A DNA stretch of 27,242 nucleotides from a virus. Position numbers and translations under genes: made by a program. A model generated the notes under the pieces. That model was not told where the DNA came from. It searched no databases and saw nothing but the letters and a program-made list of their open reading frames with translations. The DNA is taken from the IMG/VR virus record IMGVR_UViG_3300049846_000454, positions 1 through 27,242 of that record. One strand, 5' to 3'. Position 1 is the stretch's first letter; every line of letters begins with the position of its first letter. This document shows positions 7,732 through 14,732 of the stretch, in pieces.

Positions 7732-9337
7732 GCTCGACAACGCTGCGCGGCGTCTCGCATACCACGGCAGTCCTCACGACTTCGCAGCGGAAAGGCTCGT
7801 GCGCCTCGCGGATGGGACTGAGCAATGGATTGTGGGCAAGCCTGGGCTGCTTCCTGACGTTCCTGCTGGGGCAGAGGTGCTGAAGGATGCGCCGTTAGGC
7901 CGGTTCCGTCTGGACAAGATGGGGACGGGCGAAGGCGCGCAGGCTTATGGGGCGGGGGCGTATCTTAGTAGTTCTGACAGCATAGCTAGGGGGTATAGAA
8001 ACAAACTTTCAGACAACAATTTTTCGTTTGCAGACGAAGAATCGCGAAAACTATATGACGACGTAACGAATTTCGCAGATGGCGCTGGCTTGTATGCTCT
8101 GCGGATCGTTAACGGGAAAGGCTCTAGATATGAAAAAGCGGCAGATTTGCGCCGTCTAGCCGAGGACTCTGCTGCCTTAAACGATGAGTATTACGCTAGG
8201 GCATATACCGCAATGGCCGACCTAGTAGAAAACGGGAAAATGGAAACCCGCACTACAGGCAAACTCTATACCGCAGAAATCCCCCACGAATCCCTGATGC
8301 TGGACTGGGACAAGCCGCTGAGTGAGCAGCCAGAATATGTTAGGCAGTCCTTTGCCGCTGTTGTGGATGTTCCCAAAAGCAAACGCCTCCAAAGTCGCGG
8401 GGATTGGGCGGCTAGAACGGACGAGTTCGGTAATGAGTGGTGGGAATCGAAGGATATTGACGGAAGGCGCGGCGTCGTTATAGGGAAGAAAGGCCCGACG
8501 CGGTTCCGGCCAGGCCAGCCTGTTTCCTACTATGTGGCGTCTAGCTCAAACAAGGGTTTCGGCGAGTTTTCTACGTTCGAGGAAGCGAAGGCGGCGGCAG
8601 AGGGCGGGGTAATCGCCGACGATTTCAACCCGCTAGACCGCGAGATAGCCTCTATCCAACGTAGCATGGGCGGCGAGATGACGGGGCGCGACGTTTATGA
8701 GGGGATGGCTAAAAAGTACGGTTGGAGCCAAGATCGAACCTCGCAAGAATTGGCAAAGCGCGGAATCCCTGGTCTTACCTACATCGGCGGCACCTCTGGC
8801 GAGCGCAACTTCGTCCTGTTCGACGAGAGCGCCATCGACATAAAAGAGAAGGGGATGATTGATCCGAGGTTGCTGGTCCCTGTTGCCGCTGCTGGGGGCG
8901 TTGGCGTAGCGGCGCAGGCGTATGACTACGGCACGCCTGAACTGGACGCAGCCTATCGCGCGTATGAGTCCAAGCGGTCCCAAAAGCGTGACATCTGGCG
9001 CACGCTGAAGGATTCGATAGAGTTCGGCGCGACTCTTGGCTCTGCCATTGGCGGCGGGATCATTGCGGACGCGTCGAGACTCGGCGGGTATCTGAATCCG
9101 TTCATGTCTACGCAGGACACCGAGCAAGGCGCGCAGGTGATAGAGAACAACCTGCAATACGTGCCGAGCCAGCCTAACGCAATGCTCGAATCATTCGGGC
9201 AGCAGATGAACCAGTTTAGCCAGGACATTGAGCCGCTAGCGGCCCCGTTCCGGCAGTCGATCCCATACAAAGCCTACGAGGCCCTGCCAGAACGTGCGCA
9301 GGGGATAGTAAGGATCGGCGCAGATTACGCCTTCTAA
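7703..9337 (+). CDS. ADP-ribosyltransferase-domain protein (ART-PolyVal type)
   Basis: 544 residues. The N-terminus has AYHGSPHDF (residues 19-27), then LDKMGTGEGAQAYGAGAYL (70-88), the signature of ADP-ribosyltransferase domains found in phage polyvalent proteins; His21 and Tyr82/Tyr87 would be NAD-binding positions. The end of the domain is AKRGIPGLTYI plus RNFVLFDESAIDI (~350-385). About 40 residues separate the first two motifs, which normally lie close together, and residues ~233-301 look like a further inserted domain. The third catalytic acidic residue cannot be assigned. After the domain come two Gly/Ala-rich hydrophobic stretches (~390-405 and ~440-455). P22 has no gene in this slot. 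Wedged between portal and scaffold, it may be a virion-packaged or ejected effector (inference, by analogy with T4 Alt). Overlaps the portal gene by 29 nt. Confidence 0.85.
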   Translation: MPKIKHLLDKLDNAARRLAYHGSPHDFAAERLVRLADGTEQWIVGKPGLLPDVPAGAEVLKDAPLGRFRLDKMGTGEGAQAYGAGAYLSSSDSIARGYRNKLSDNNFSFADEESRKLYDDVTNFADGAGLYALRIVNGKGSRYEKAADLRRLAEDSAALNDEYYARAYTAMADLVENGKMETRTTGKLYTAEIPHESLMLDWDKPLSEQPEYVRQSFAAVVDVPKSKRLQSRGDWAARTDEFGNEWWESKDIDGRRGVVIGKKGPTRFRPGQPVSYYVASSSNKGFGEFSTFEEAKAAAEGGVIADDFNPLDREIASIQRSMGGEMTGRDVYEGMAKKYGWSQDRTSQELAKRGIPGLTYIGGTSGERNFVLFDESAIDIKEKGMIDPRLLVPVAAAGGVGVAAQAYDYGTPELDAAYRAYESKRSQKRDIWRTLKDSIEFGATLGSAIGGGIIADASRLGGYLNPFMSTQDTEQGAQVIENNLQYVPSQPNAMLESFGQQMNQFSQDIEPLAAPFRQSIPYKAYEALPERAQGIVRIGADYAF

Positions 9338-9353
9338 CGAAGGCTAAAACGCT

Positions 9354-9374
9354 ACCCGTGGCGTAACACGGGGT
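9354..9374 (+). promoter_or_regulatory. Small hairpin between ART gene and scaffold gene
   Basis: In the 55-nt gap, CCCGTG (9355-9360) can pair with CACGGG (9367-9372) around a 6-nt loop, extended by A9354-T9374 with one bulged G. No T-run follows, so it is not a standard terminator. It could be an mRNA processing or stability element, or chance. Confidence 0.3.
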
Positions 9375-9392
9375 AAATCCGCGAGAGCGCAA

Positions 9393-10208
9393 ATGACTGA
9401 TGAAAACCTTTCAGGGGTTGCCCCTGCTTCGGACGCAGAGCCTTTGCCTGCCGCACCGGAAACGGTTGGCGAGGTAGAGGAAGAGATTGATTCGGAATCG
9501 TCCACCGAAGAAGGCGAATCGGACCAGCCGAAAAAGATCGGCGGTGTCACGAAACGCATAAACGAACTGGTCGCACAACGCGAGGAAGAAAAGCGAAGGG
9601 CGCAACGGCTTGAGTCGATGCTTGAGCAGGTGCTGGCTAACCGTCAGCAAACTGAGAAAGCACCGGAACCCGTTGTATCGCAACCGCGAGGCGAGCCGAA
9701 GCTAGAGGACTTTGCGACCTACGAGGAATTCGTAGACGCACGGGCCGACTGGCGAGCCGAGCAGCGAATCCAGCAGTGGGAACAGAAGCAACGGGATGCG
9801 GAAGCCGAGAGGCAGAAGCAAACCCAAGCGCAGACGTTTCAGGCGAAGGTGCAAGAGTATCGCTCTCAAACACCGGATTTCGATGCGGTCGCACTGAACC
9901 CTTCACTGCCTGTAACCGACGCGATGGCAGAGATTATCAACGGGTCCGAGAACGGCCCGGAACTTCTCTATCAACTCGGGAAAAACCCGGCAGAGGCTGC
10001 ACGAATCGCAGCACTTCCCCCGCTGATGGCGGCAGTTGAGCTTGGCAAGTTCGCGGTGAAAGCGAGCCTGCCGCAACCCAAGAAACTGTCCTCCGCACCA
10101 CCGCCAGTCGAGCCGCTTACGGGCGGGGCTGGGACTCTGAACGTCGATCCCGACCGGATGAGTACCGATGACTGGTTGAAGTGGAGGCAATCGCAACTGA
10201 AAAGGTAA
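9393..10208 (+). CDS. Scaffolding protein
   Basis: 271 residues, highly charged, with no globular enzyme motif. The N-terminal ~50 residues are acidic (Glu/Asp/Ser-rich). Coiled-coil stretches follow at ~52-86 (VTKRINELVAQREEEKRRAQ) and ~116-155 (Gln/Glu/Arg/Ala-rich). The C-terminus ends MSTDDWLKWRQSQLKR, a basic helical end like those by which scaffolding proteins bind coat protein. P22 gp8 is 303 residues and lies between portal and coat, as here. It directs procapsid assembly inside the coat shell and leaves before packaging. Its stop directly abuts the stop of the antisense HNH gene. Confidence 0.85.
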   Translation: MTDENLSGVAPASDAEPLPAAPETVGEVEEEIDSESSTEEGESDQPKKIGGVTKRINELVAQREEEKRRAQRLESMLEQVLANRQQTEKAPEPVVSQPRGEPKLEDFATYEEFVDARADWRAEQRIQQWEQKQRDAEAERQKQTQAQTFQAKVQEYRSQTPDFDAVALNPSLPVTDAMAEIINGSENGPELLYQLGKNPAEAARIAALPPLMAAVELGKFAVKASLPQPKKLSSAPPPVEPLTGGAGTLNVDPDRMSTDDWLKWRQSQLKR

Positions 10209-10862
10209 TCACTCCACCAGTTGAAACTCCGGGAAGTTTGGCGAATGACAGCGCCTTCGAATGGTTCCCCATTTGATGCCTGTCGCGCTGGCCGCTTCTT
10301 TTAGTGTTCTGTATCTGATTCCGTGGATTATGCAGGGTGTCTGCTTAGGCGGATTCTTTAGCATGTTCTGGACGACCCAATCGGGTCTAGGGCCATAGCG
10401 AACCGGCGGCCTGATGCCGAGCCGTTTAATAGCGGCTCCTATTTTGGCCTTCGTTTCGTCAGATAGACGGCGTCCTTTTTGGCGCTCGCTTTGCCGCTTC
10501 TTGGCGGCGTCGCTCATTTTCGACCGTTTGAGCCTGTCAACCGTTTCCGCGTGGCGATCTCTGATGTGTGTCATTGCTGGCACTATTTCGAGGTTATCCG
10601 CGCGGTTGTCGGACTTGTCATGGTTCTTGTGGTGCACATGCTCGCCCTTCTCTATGGGGCGAATCCATGTATGGGCGATAGCGCGGTGCAGCAGTTGTTT
10701 TCTTCCCATGTGGAAGTAGCCGTCTTTCCTAGGCTTCGGTTCGTATGGCTCGCCAAGCCGGAGAACCTTGCCGTCTTTGGATATGGAATACAGATGATTG
10801 AAGGGCCGGTATTCGTCACGCATGTGTCGGCTCAATTGTTGGAGGTCAACATTATAGGACAT
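10209..10862 (-). CDS. HNH (homing-type) endonuclease with NUMOD-like domains
   Basis: 217 residues from ATG 10862 (- strand); ATG 10823 and TTG 10880 are alternatives. From the N-terminus: a NUMOD4-like strand set FNHLYSISKDGKVLRLG (residues ~21-37), an HNH core HVHHKNHDKSDNRADNLEIV (75-94) with His77/His78, Asn86 and Asn90, a NUMOD3-like basic helix GRRLSDETKAKIGAA, and a C-terminal NUMOD1-like DNA-binding repeat RTLKEAASATGIKWGTIRRR. This matches free-standing phage homing endonucleases that cut a cognate site and spread by repair. It is antisense to the late operon and fills the entire scaffold-coat gap (0 nt and 5 nt from its neighbours), suggesting a later insertion. A TATAAT at 10851-10856 inside the 5' part favours the shorter start at 10823. 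Confidence 0.9.
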   Translation of the reverse strand: MSYNVDLQQLSRHMRDEYRPFNHLYSISKDGKVLRLGEPYEPKPRKDGYFHMGRKQLLHRAIAHTWIRPIEKGEHVHHKNHDKSDNRADNLEIVPAMTHIRDRHAETVDRLKRSKMSDAAKKRQSERQKGRRLSDETKAKIGAAIKRLGIRPPVRYGPRPDWVVQNMLKNPPKQTPCIIHGIRYRTLKEAASATGIKWGTIRRRCHSPNFPEFQLVE

Positions 10863-10880
10863 GGCTAATGAGCAACACAA
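10851..10880 (-). promoter_or_regulatory. Possible promoter for the HNH gene
   Basis: On the - strand a perfect TATAAT (10856 to 10851) is preceded by an 18-nt spacer and TTGTGT (10880 to 10875), a weak -35 match. Transcription would start near 10843, just upstream of ATG 10823. It overlaps the ribosome binding region and first codons of the coat gene on the other strand. The -10 is convincing by eye, the -35 is not. Confidence 0.4.
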
Positions 10881-12136
10881 TTAGAACCCCTACCGAGATC
10901 ACGCGCGAGGCTTTGCGCGTACTCCACGGGAAACTTGGCTTTATCGGCAACGTCTCGCGGCAATATGACAACCGCTTCGCCCAGACCGGCGCGAAGATCG
11001 GGACGACCCTGAACATTCGAATGCCGCCCCGGTACAGCGTCCGCACTGGTTCCGCCATCTCTGTGCAGGACCATGTTGAGCGCTCGACCCCGCTGACGAT
11101 CAGTTCGCAGGCCGGTATCGACCTGAGTTTCACTTCGGTTGAACTCACGATGTCGCTGGACGAGTTCAGCTACGTCGTTCTCGAGCCGGCAATGTCGCAA
11201 CTGGCAGCGCACATCGAGAATTCGTGCCTGTCCGCTGCGTACAAATTGGTCTCGAACTACAACGGCACCACGACCACGAGCGGTCAGATCACGTTCAAGC
11301 AGTTCGACAACATGGGCGCGCTTCTCTCTGAGAATCTGGCCCCGACTGCTAACCGTGTTGCGCTGCTGTCGCCGGTATCGCGTAACGAGTTCAACGACGC
11401 CACCAAGGGGCTGTTCCAGGCGTCGGACAACCTCGCCAAGCAGTACCGTGAGGGCATGCTGGGTCGCACCTCGGGCTTCGACGTTTATGAGAACACGTTC
11501 CTGCCGACGCACACGACCGGCACGCTGGCTGGCAGCCCGCTGACCAACGGCACGGGTCTCGGCTCTACGACCACCTCGAACGAGTGGGTATCGCAGACCG
11601 ACCTGTCGATTGACGGCGCGACCAACGGCACGACCCTCAAGGCTGGCGACATCATCACGCTGGGCACGACTTCGGCGGGCGTCCTCGACGTTCACGCTGA
11701 ATCGAAAACCTCGCTTGGCCGCCTCAAGCGGTTTGTTGTGCAGTCGGATGTCACTCTGACGACCTCGACCTCGGCTTACACCGTAACGGTCAAGCCCGGC
11801 CTGATCACCGGCACTGGCAACGCGTACAAGAACTCGCTGCTGACCGGCACGACCACGACCGACAACATGACCGTGACCCTGATCGGCAACGTCGGCACGA
11901 CCTACGGTCAAAACCTTGCGTTCCACAAAGACGCATTCGTTTTCGGCACGGCGGACCTCGTGGATGTGTCGAACATGGGTGCCTGGGGTGCGCGTGAGGT
12001 GATGGACGGTATTTCCGCCCGTCTGGTTCGCCAGTACGACATCAGCGTTGACTCGGTATATGCCCGCTTCGACATCCTGTACGGATTCGGCGGACTGTAC
12101 CCGGAACTCGCTGCGCGGAACTGGTACACGCTGTAA
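10868..12136 (+). CDS. P22-type major coat protein
   Basis: 422 residues, close to P22 coat gp5 (430). The start TPTEITREALRVLHGKLGFI, the following NVSRQYDNRF, and the HK97-fold-like pattern of an N-terminal arm, long helix and beta domains, ending in RFDILYGFGGLYPELA, are as in P22 coat-family proteins. It forms the icosahedral shell around the scaffold. Ribosome binding site AGGA (10856-10859), 8 nt before ATG. Its codons strongly favour C/G-ending forms (ACC/ACG, GGC, CTG, AAC), unlike the flanking ART and glycosyltransferase genes, as expected for the most abundant virion protein. A hairpin follows the stop. Confidence 0.93.
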   Translation: MSNTIRTPTEITREALRVLHGKLGFIGNVSRQYDNRFAQTGAKIGTTLNIRMPPRYSVRTGSAISVQDHVERSTPLTISSQAGIDLSFTSVELTMSLDEFSYVVLEPAMSQLAAHIENSCLSAAYKLVSNYNGTTTTSGQITFKQFDNMGALLSENLAPTANRVALLSPVSRNEFNDATKGLFQASDNLAKQYREGMLGRTSGFDVYENTFLPTHTTGTLAGSPLTNGTGLGSTTTSNEWVSQTDLSIDGATNGTTLKAGDIITLGTTSAGVLDVHAESKTSLGRLKRFVVQSDVTLTTSTSAYTVTVKPGLITGTGNAYKNSLLTGTTTTDNMTVTLIGNVGTTYGQNLAFHKDAFVFGTADLVDVSNMGAWGAREVMDGISARLVRQYDISVDSVYARFDILYGFGGLYPELAARNWYTL

Positions 12137-12145
12137 TTGAGGTTT

Positions 12146-12194
12146 TCGCGGGGTCGGTGTCCCCTCCACCCTTGGCCGAAAGGTGGCCCCGCGA
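12146..12194 (+). promoter_or_regulatory. Strong compound hairpin after the coat gene
   Basis: TCGCGGGG (12146-12153) pairs perfectly with CCCCGCGA (12187-12194). Inside it CCACC (12166-12170) pairs with GGTGG (12182-12186), stacking on the 3' side of the outer stem. No T-run follows, so it is not a textbook terminator. It may reduce read-through after the coat gene or protect the 3' end of coat mRNA, lowering expression of the enzyme cassette downstream (inference). Confidence 0.65.
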
Positions 12195-12200
12195 TCTTCT

Positions 12201-12206
12201 GAGGGG
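12201..12206 (+). promoter_or_regulatory. Ribosome binding site of glycosyltransferase-like gene
   Basis: GAGGGG lies 5 nt before ATG 12212 but only 2 nt before the in-frame GTG 12209, which favours the ATG as the start. It sits 6 nt after the hairpin at 12146-12194, so folding there could affect access to it. Confidence 0.6.
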
Positions 12207-12211
12207 AAGTG

Positions 12212-12982
12212 ATGGATAAGACTCGGAGACTTGGTAAGGCTAAACCGTCCCAGATTAGCGCGTTTGTTGCGACACCGGCCTATGACGGCAAGGTGGACGT
12301 GGACTACGCGGTTTCTCTGGCTGATTCCTGCATGGCTGCGACCATGGCAGGGATTAAGGTCAACGCCTGCGTGATGGGTAACGGTGCGTTTATTGAGATG
12401 GCGAGGAACATCTTTGCCAAGCAGTTTCTTGATAGCGACTGTACTCATTTGTTCTACATCGATTCGGACCTAAAGTGGGAATGGCGGGCATTCGTTGGGC
12501 TTTTGCAGGCCGGTCGGCCTGTTGTCTGCGGGGTTTATCCCAAAAGGCAGAGTCCTGAGGAATACCCCGTGCATTACATCGAGGACGAGAGCAATCCCGG
12601 CATCCAGATTATGGAAGGCGGGTGGATCGGATGCGACAAGGTTCCCACTGGATTCTTGTGTATCGAACGCTCAGTCATCGAGGAAATGGTTAAGCACGTC
12701 CCTGCCTTGGAACTTAAGGATCACGGTTCCGTTCCGTGGTTGTTTAGTACCGAGATTGTCGAGAACAAGGACGGCACCAAGACGTTCATGGGGGAAGATT
12801 TCGCGTGGTCCGTTAAATACGGGCAGATTTTCAACAAACCTATTTACGCGTGGCCCGACTTCGACTTCATACACCACGGTCATCGTGGGAACTGGCACAA
12901 ATTCATGCTTGCTGCTGTAGAGCGGGCAGAGAAGGAAGGTTCCCTCATTAATCTGGTTACGTCGGAGGTGGTCAATGGCTGA
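12212..12982 (+). CDS. Glycosyltransferase-like protein (GT-A fold)
   Basis: 256 residues from ATG 12212. The N-terminus shows a strand and nucleotide-binding-like start AFVATPAYDGKV (residues 17-28), then SLADSCMAATMAG, EMARNIFAKQFL (62-73) and CTHLFYIDSDLKW (77-89), with the DSD (84-86) of metal- and sugar-nucleotide-binding GT-A enzymes. VVCGVYPKR and a C-terminal HHGHRG follow. This arrangement recurs in phage-encoded glycosyltransferase family 2-like proteins. No membrane segment or signal peptide, so it should act in the cytosol. It is the first gene of a three-enzyme cassette with 8-nt and 4-nt overlaps, behind the coat gene. Donor and acceptor are unknown. Codon use (AGG, GGG, AGT) differs from the coat gene. 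Confidence 0.75.
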   Translation: MDKTRRLGKAKPSQISAFVATPAYDGKVDVDYAVSLADSCMAATMAGIKVNACVMGNGAFIEMARNIFAKQFLDSDCTHLFYIDSDLKWEWRAFVGLLQAGRPVVCGVYPKRQSPEEYPVHYIEDESNPGIQIMEGGWIGCDKVPTGFLCIERSVIEEMVKHVPALELKDHGSVPWLFSTEIVENKDGTKTFMGEDFAWSVKYGQIFNKPIYAWPDFDFIHHGHRGNWHKFMLAAVERAEKEGSLINLVTSEVVNG

Positions 12983-13520
12983 GGTAGAGTTTGTTTCAAC
13001 GCCTGTTCGCGGGCATGAATTGCTGATCGGGTGCGGGAATAACCGCGCGAAGCAATTGGCGGGGAAGGGGACGGGCGAGGAATGGAAGGATGTCGTTACG
13101 CTCGACATTGATCCCAACTGCAACCCGGACGTTCTGTGGGACCTGAATCACCTTCCCTATCCTTTCGAGGATGAGACGTTCGCAGAAATCCACGCCTATG
13201 AAGTGCTGGAACACGTCGGGCAACAGGGTGACTGGCGGTTTTTCTTCCGGCAGTTCGAGGAATTTCACCGCATCCTGAAACCGGGCGGCATGTTTTTCGG
13301 CGTGGTTCCAATGTGGGACCAAGAGTGGGCATGGGGCGATCCCGGCCACACTCGTGTGATTACACCGGGGACGGTGATGTTTCTCAGCCAGGAAGTGTAC
13401 GAGCGGGATGTCGGCAAAAGCACGATGACCGACTACCGGCACTTCTATAAGGCCGACTTTGAGGTTGAGGGCTGTCAGGAGGTAGGCGGAAGGCTTTGTT
13501 TCGTTCTGTCTAAGAAATGA
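12975..13520 (+). CDS. Class I SAM-dependent methyltransferase
   Basis: 181 residues, GGAGG at 12964-12968 six nt before ATG. Motif I LLIGCGNN (residues 16-23) binds SAM, LDIDPN (43-48) supplies the acidic residue after strand 2, the EVLEHV stretch (76-81) is the motif II region and RILKPGG (99-105) is motif III. Together this is a Methyltransf_11-like small-molecule, sugar or protein methyltransferase, not a DNA methyltransferase: no DPPY or PCQ motif is present. Partners are the glycosyltransferase-like gene upstream (8-nt overlap) and the radical SAM gene downstream (ATGA overlap). A sugar-modifying role is plausible from context only. Confidence 0.8.
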   Translation: MAEVEFVSTPVRGHELLIGCGNNRAKQLAGKGTGEEWKDVVTLDIDPNCNPDVLWDLNHLPYPFEDETFAEIHAYEVLEHVGQQGDWRFFFRQFEEFHRILKPGGMFFGVVPMWDQEWAWGDPGHTRVITPGTVMFLSQEVYERDVGKSTMTDYRHFYKADFEVEGCQEVGGRLCFVLSKK

Positions 13521-14335
13521 GCCTTGCGTTAGCGAGGGAATACTACCTCGACCAACCGAAAGAGGTTTCGCTGGAAACCTTCTCGCGGTGCAATGCGGCC
13601 TGTACGTTTTGCCCGTATCCCACGTTAGAGCGTATCGGTACGAAGATGCCGGACGCTCTGATGTGGCGGTTGGTTGATGAGATGTCCGAATGGACGATCC
13701 CGTTTGATTTCTGCCCGTTCAAGGTCAACGAACCGCTTTTAGACAAGCGGGTGATGCCGTTGCTTGAGCGGGTGGAAGCTCAAACGATTGCGGACATACG
13801 TCTATTCACCAACGGGCAGGCGTTAACCGAGAAGTGGGTCGAGCAGATCAACCAGCTTGATCGGCTGAAAGTCCTGTGGATTTCGTTAAACGACCACCGA
13901 CCGGAAGAATACCGGCAGTTGATGGGCCTGGACTTCGAGCGCACTGCCAGAAACCTAGATTTCCTGCACGACTCGGACTTCATCCATCCCGTGACCGTTT
14001 CGAGGGTTGGTCACAGCGAGGAATTCCAGCGTTACGTTCACTCTCGCTGGCCGAAGTTCCAGATTGTGCAGATCAAAAAGGATGGCTGGTTAGGCTACAC
14101 CGATCCTGCGGTGGACGTTGTGCCGAATACGCCCTGCTCGCGTTGGTTTGAACTGTCCATCATGGCAACAGGGCGCGTTGCGTTGTGCTGCATGGACGGC
14201 GAGGGGAAATTTCAGATTGGCGACCTGACGACGCAGACGATGCTGGAAGTCTACAACTCGCCACATTGGCGTGATCGTCGGGAACGGATGATTTCGCGGA
14301 AGGAAGTGTTCCCCTGCTCTACCTGTACCTACTGA
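13517..14335 (+). CDS. Radical SAM/SPASM-domain enzyme
   Basis: 272 residues. CNAACTFC (residues 25-32) is the CX3CX2C cluster that binds the catalytic 4Fe-4S and SAM. A partial TIM barrel follows. The C-terminal half has the SPASM-type cysteines: Cys207, Cys224, Cys225, Cys267 and Cys270 (pattern C..CC..CxxC), for one or more auxiliary iron-sulfur clusters. Such enzymes modify peptides (sactipeptide, thioether or epimerised RiPPs), sugars or proteins. No precursor peptide gene is seen nearby. It ends the coupled cassette and stands 7 nt before the gp4-like gene. The enzyme class is clear, the substrate unknown. Confidence 0.87.
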   Translation: MSLALAREYYLDQPKEVSLETFSRCNAACTFCPYPTLERIGTKMPDALMWRLVDEMSEWTIPFDFCPFKVNEPLLDKRVMPLLERVEAQTIADIRLFTNGQALTEKWVEQINQLDRLKVLWISLNDHRPEEYRQLMGLDFERTARNLDFLHDSDFIHPVTVSRVGHSEEFQRYVHSRWPKFQIVQIKKDGWLGYTDPAVDVVPNTPCSRWFELSIMATGRVALCCMDGEGKFQIGDLTTQTMLEVYNSPHWRDRRERMISRKEVFPCSTCTY

Positions 14336-14342
14336 GGAAGCA

Positions 14343-14732
14343 ATGGCCACCGCAAGGGATTTGATAACGATGAGCCTGCGGACGATTGGCGTCCTGCACT
14401 CTGGCGAAACGCCGAGCGCAGAGGAAGCCACCGACGGACTCGACACCCTTAACCAACTGATGAACAGTTGGCTTTATGAGGGCATCGACCTCGAATGGAA
14501 AACGCTTACGAGTCTGAACGACGCCATCGTTTACCCTGACGACCACATCGGGCCATTCCGCTACAACCTTGCGGTCGCCTTGTCCCCTGATTATGGGGTT
14601 CAGGTCACGCCTGCCGTGGCTGCGCTTGCTCGTAATGGGTATGACCAGTTGCGGCGGCAGTATCTCGACAACCGGGAACTTGCCGTAGACAACGCATTGA
14701 CCCAGACCTACGAACTTAACAGGCGGTTCTGA
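14343..14732 (+). CDS. P22 gp4-like head completion/tail accessory protein
   Basis: 129 residues with GAGGA just upstream of ATG. The pattern is that of P22 gp4-like tail accessory proteins: N-terminal ARDLITMSLRTIGVL helix, LDTLNQLMNSWLYEG (residues ~34-48), a segment with FRYNLAVALSPDYG, and a charged helical C-terminus. P22 gp4 is 166 residues; this is shorter. It binds below the portal and helps close the head after packaging. P22 gp4 also has lysozyme activity, which cannot be judged here. Overlaps the gp10-like gene by 1 nt (TGATG). Confidence 0.82.
   Translation: MATARDLITMSLRTIGVLHSGETPSAEEATDGLDTLNQLMNSWLYEGIDLEWKTLTSLNDAIVYPDDHIGPFRYNLAVALSPDYGVQVTPAVAALARNGYDQLRRQYLDNRELAVDNALTQTYELNRRF

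Noticed and set aside
10479-10868. 129-codon + strand frame opposite the HNH gene.
   Set aside because: It is the complement of conserved HNH/NUMOD-like coding sequence and has no recognisable motif of its own.
10865-12448. Long open - strand frame antisense to the coat gene (527 codons).
   Set aside because: It mirrors the strong C/G-ending codon bias of the coat gene, is Arg/Val-rich without motifs, and the + strand coat protein is clearly recognised.
13517-14335. Radical SAM gene as part of a RiPP cluster.
   Set aside because: No short precursor-like ORF, transporter or peptidase is seen nearby. The partners are a glycosyltransferase-like gene and a methyltransferase.
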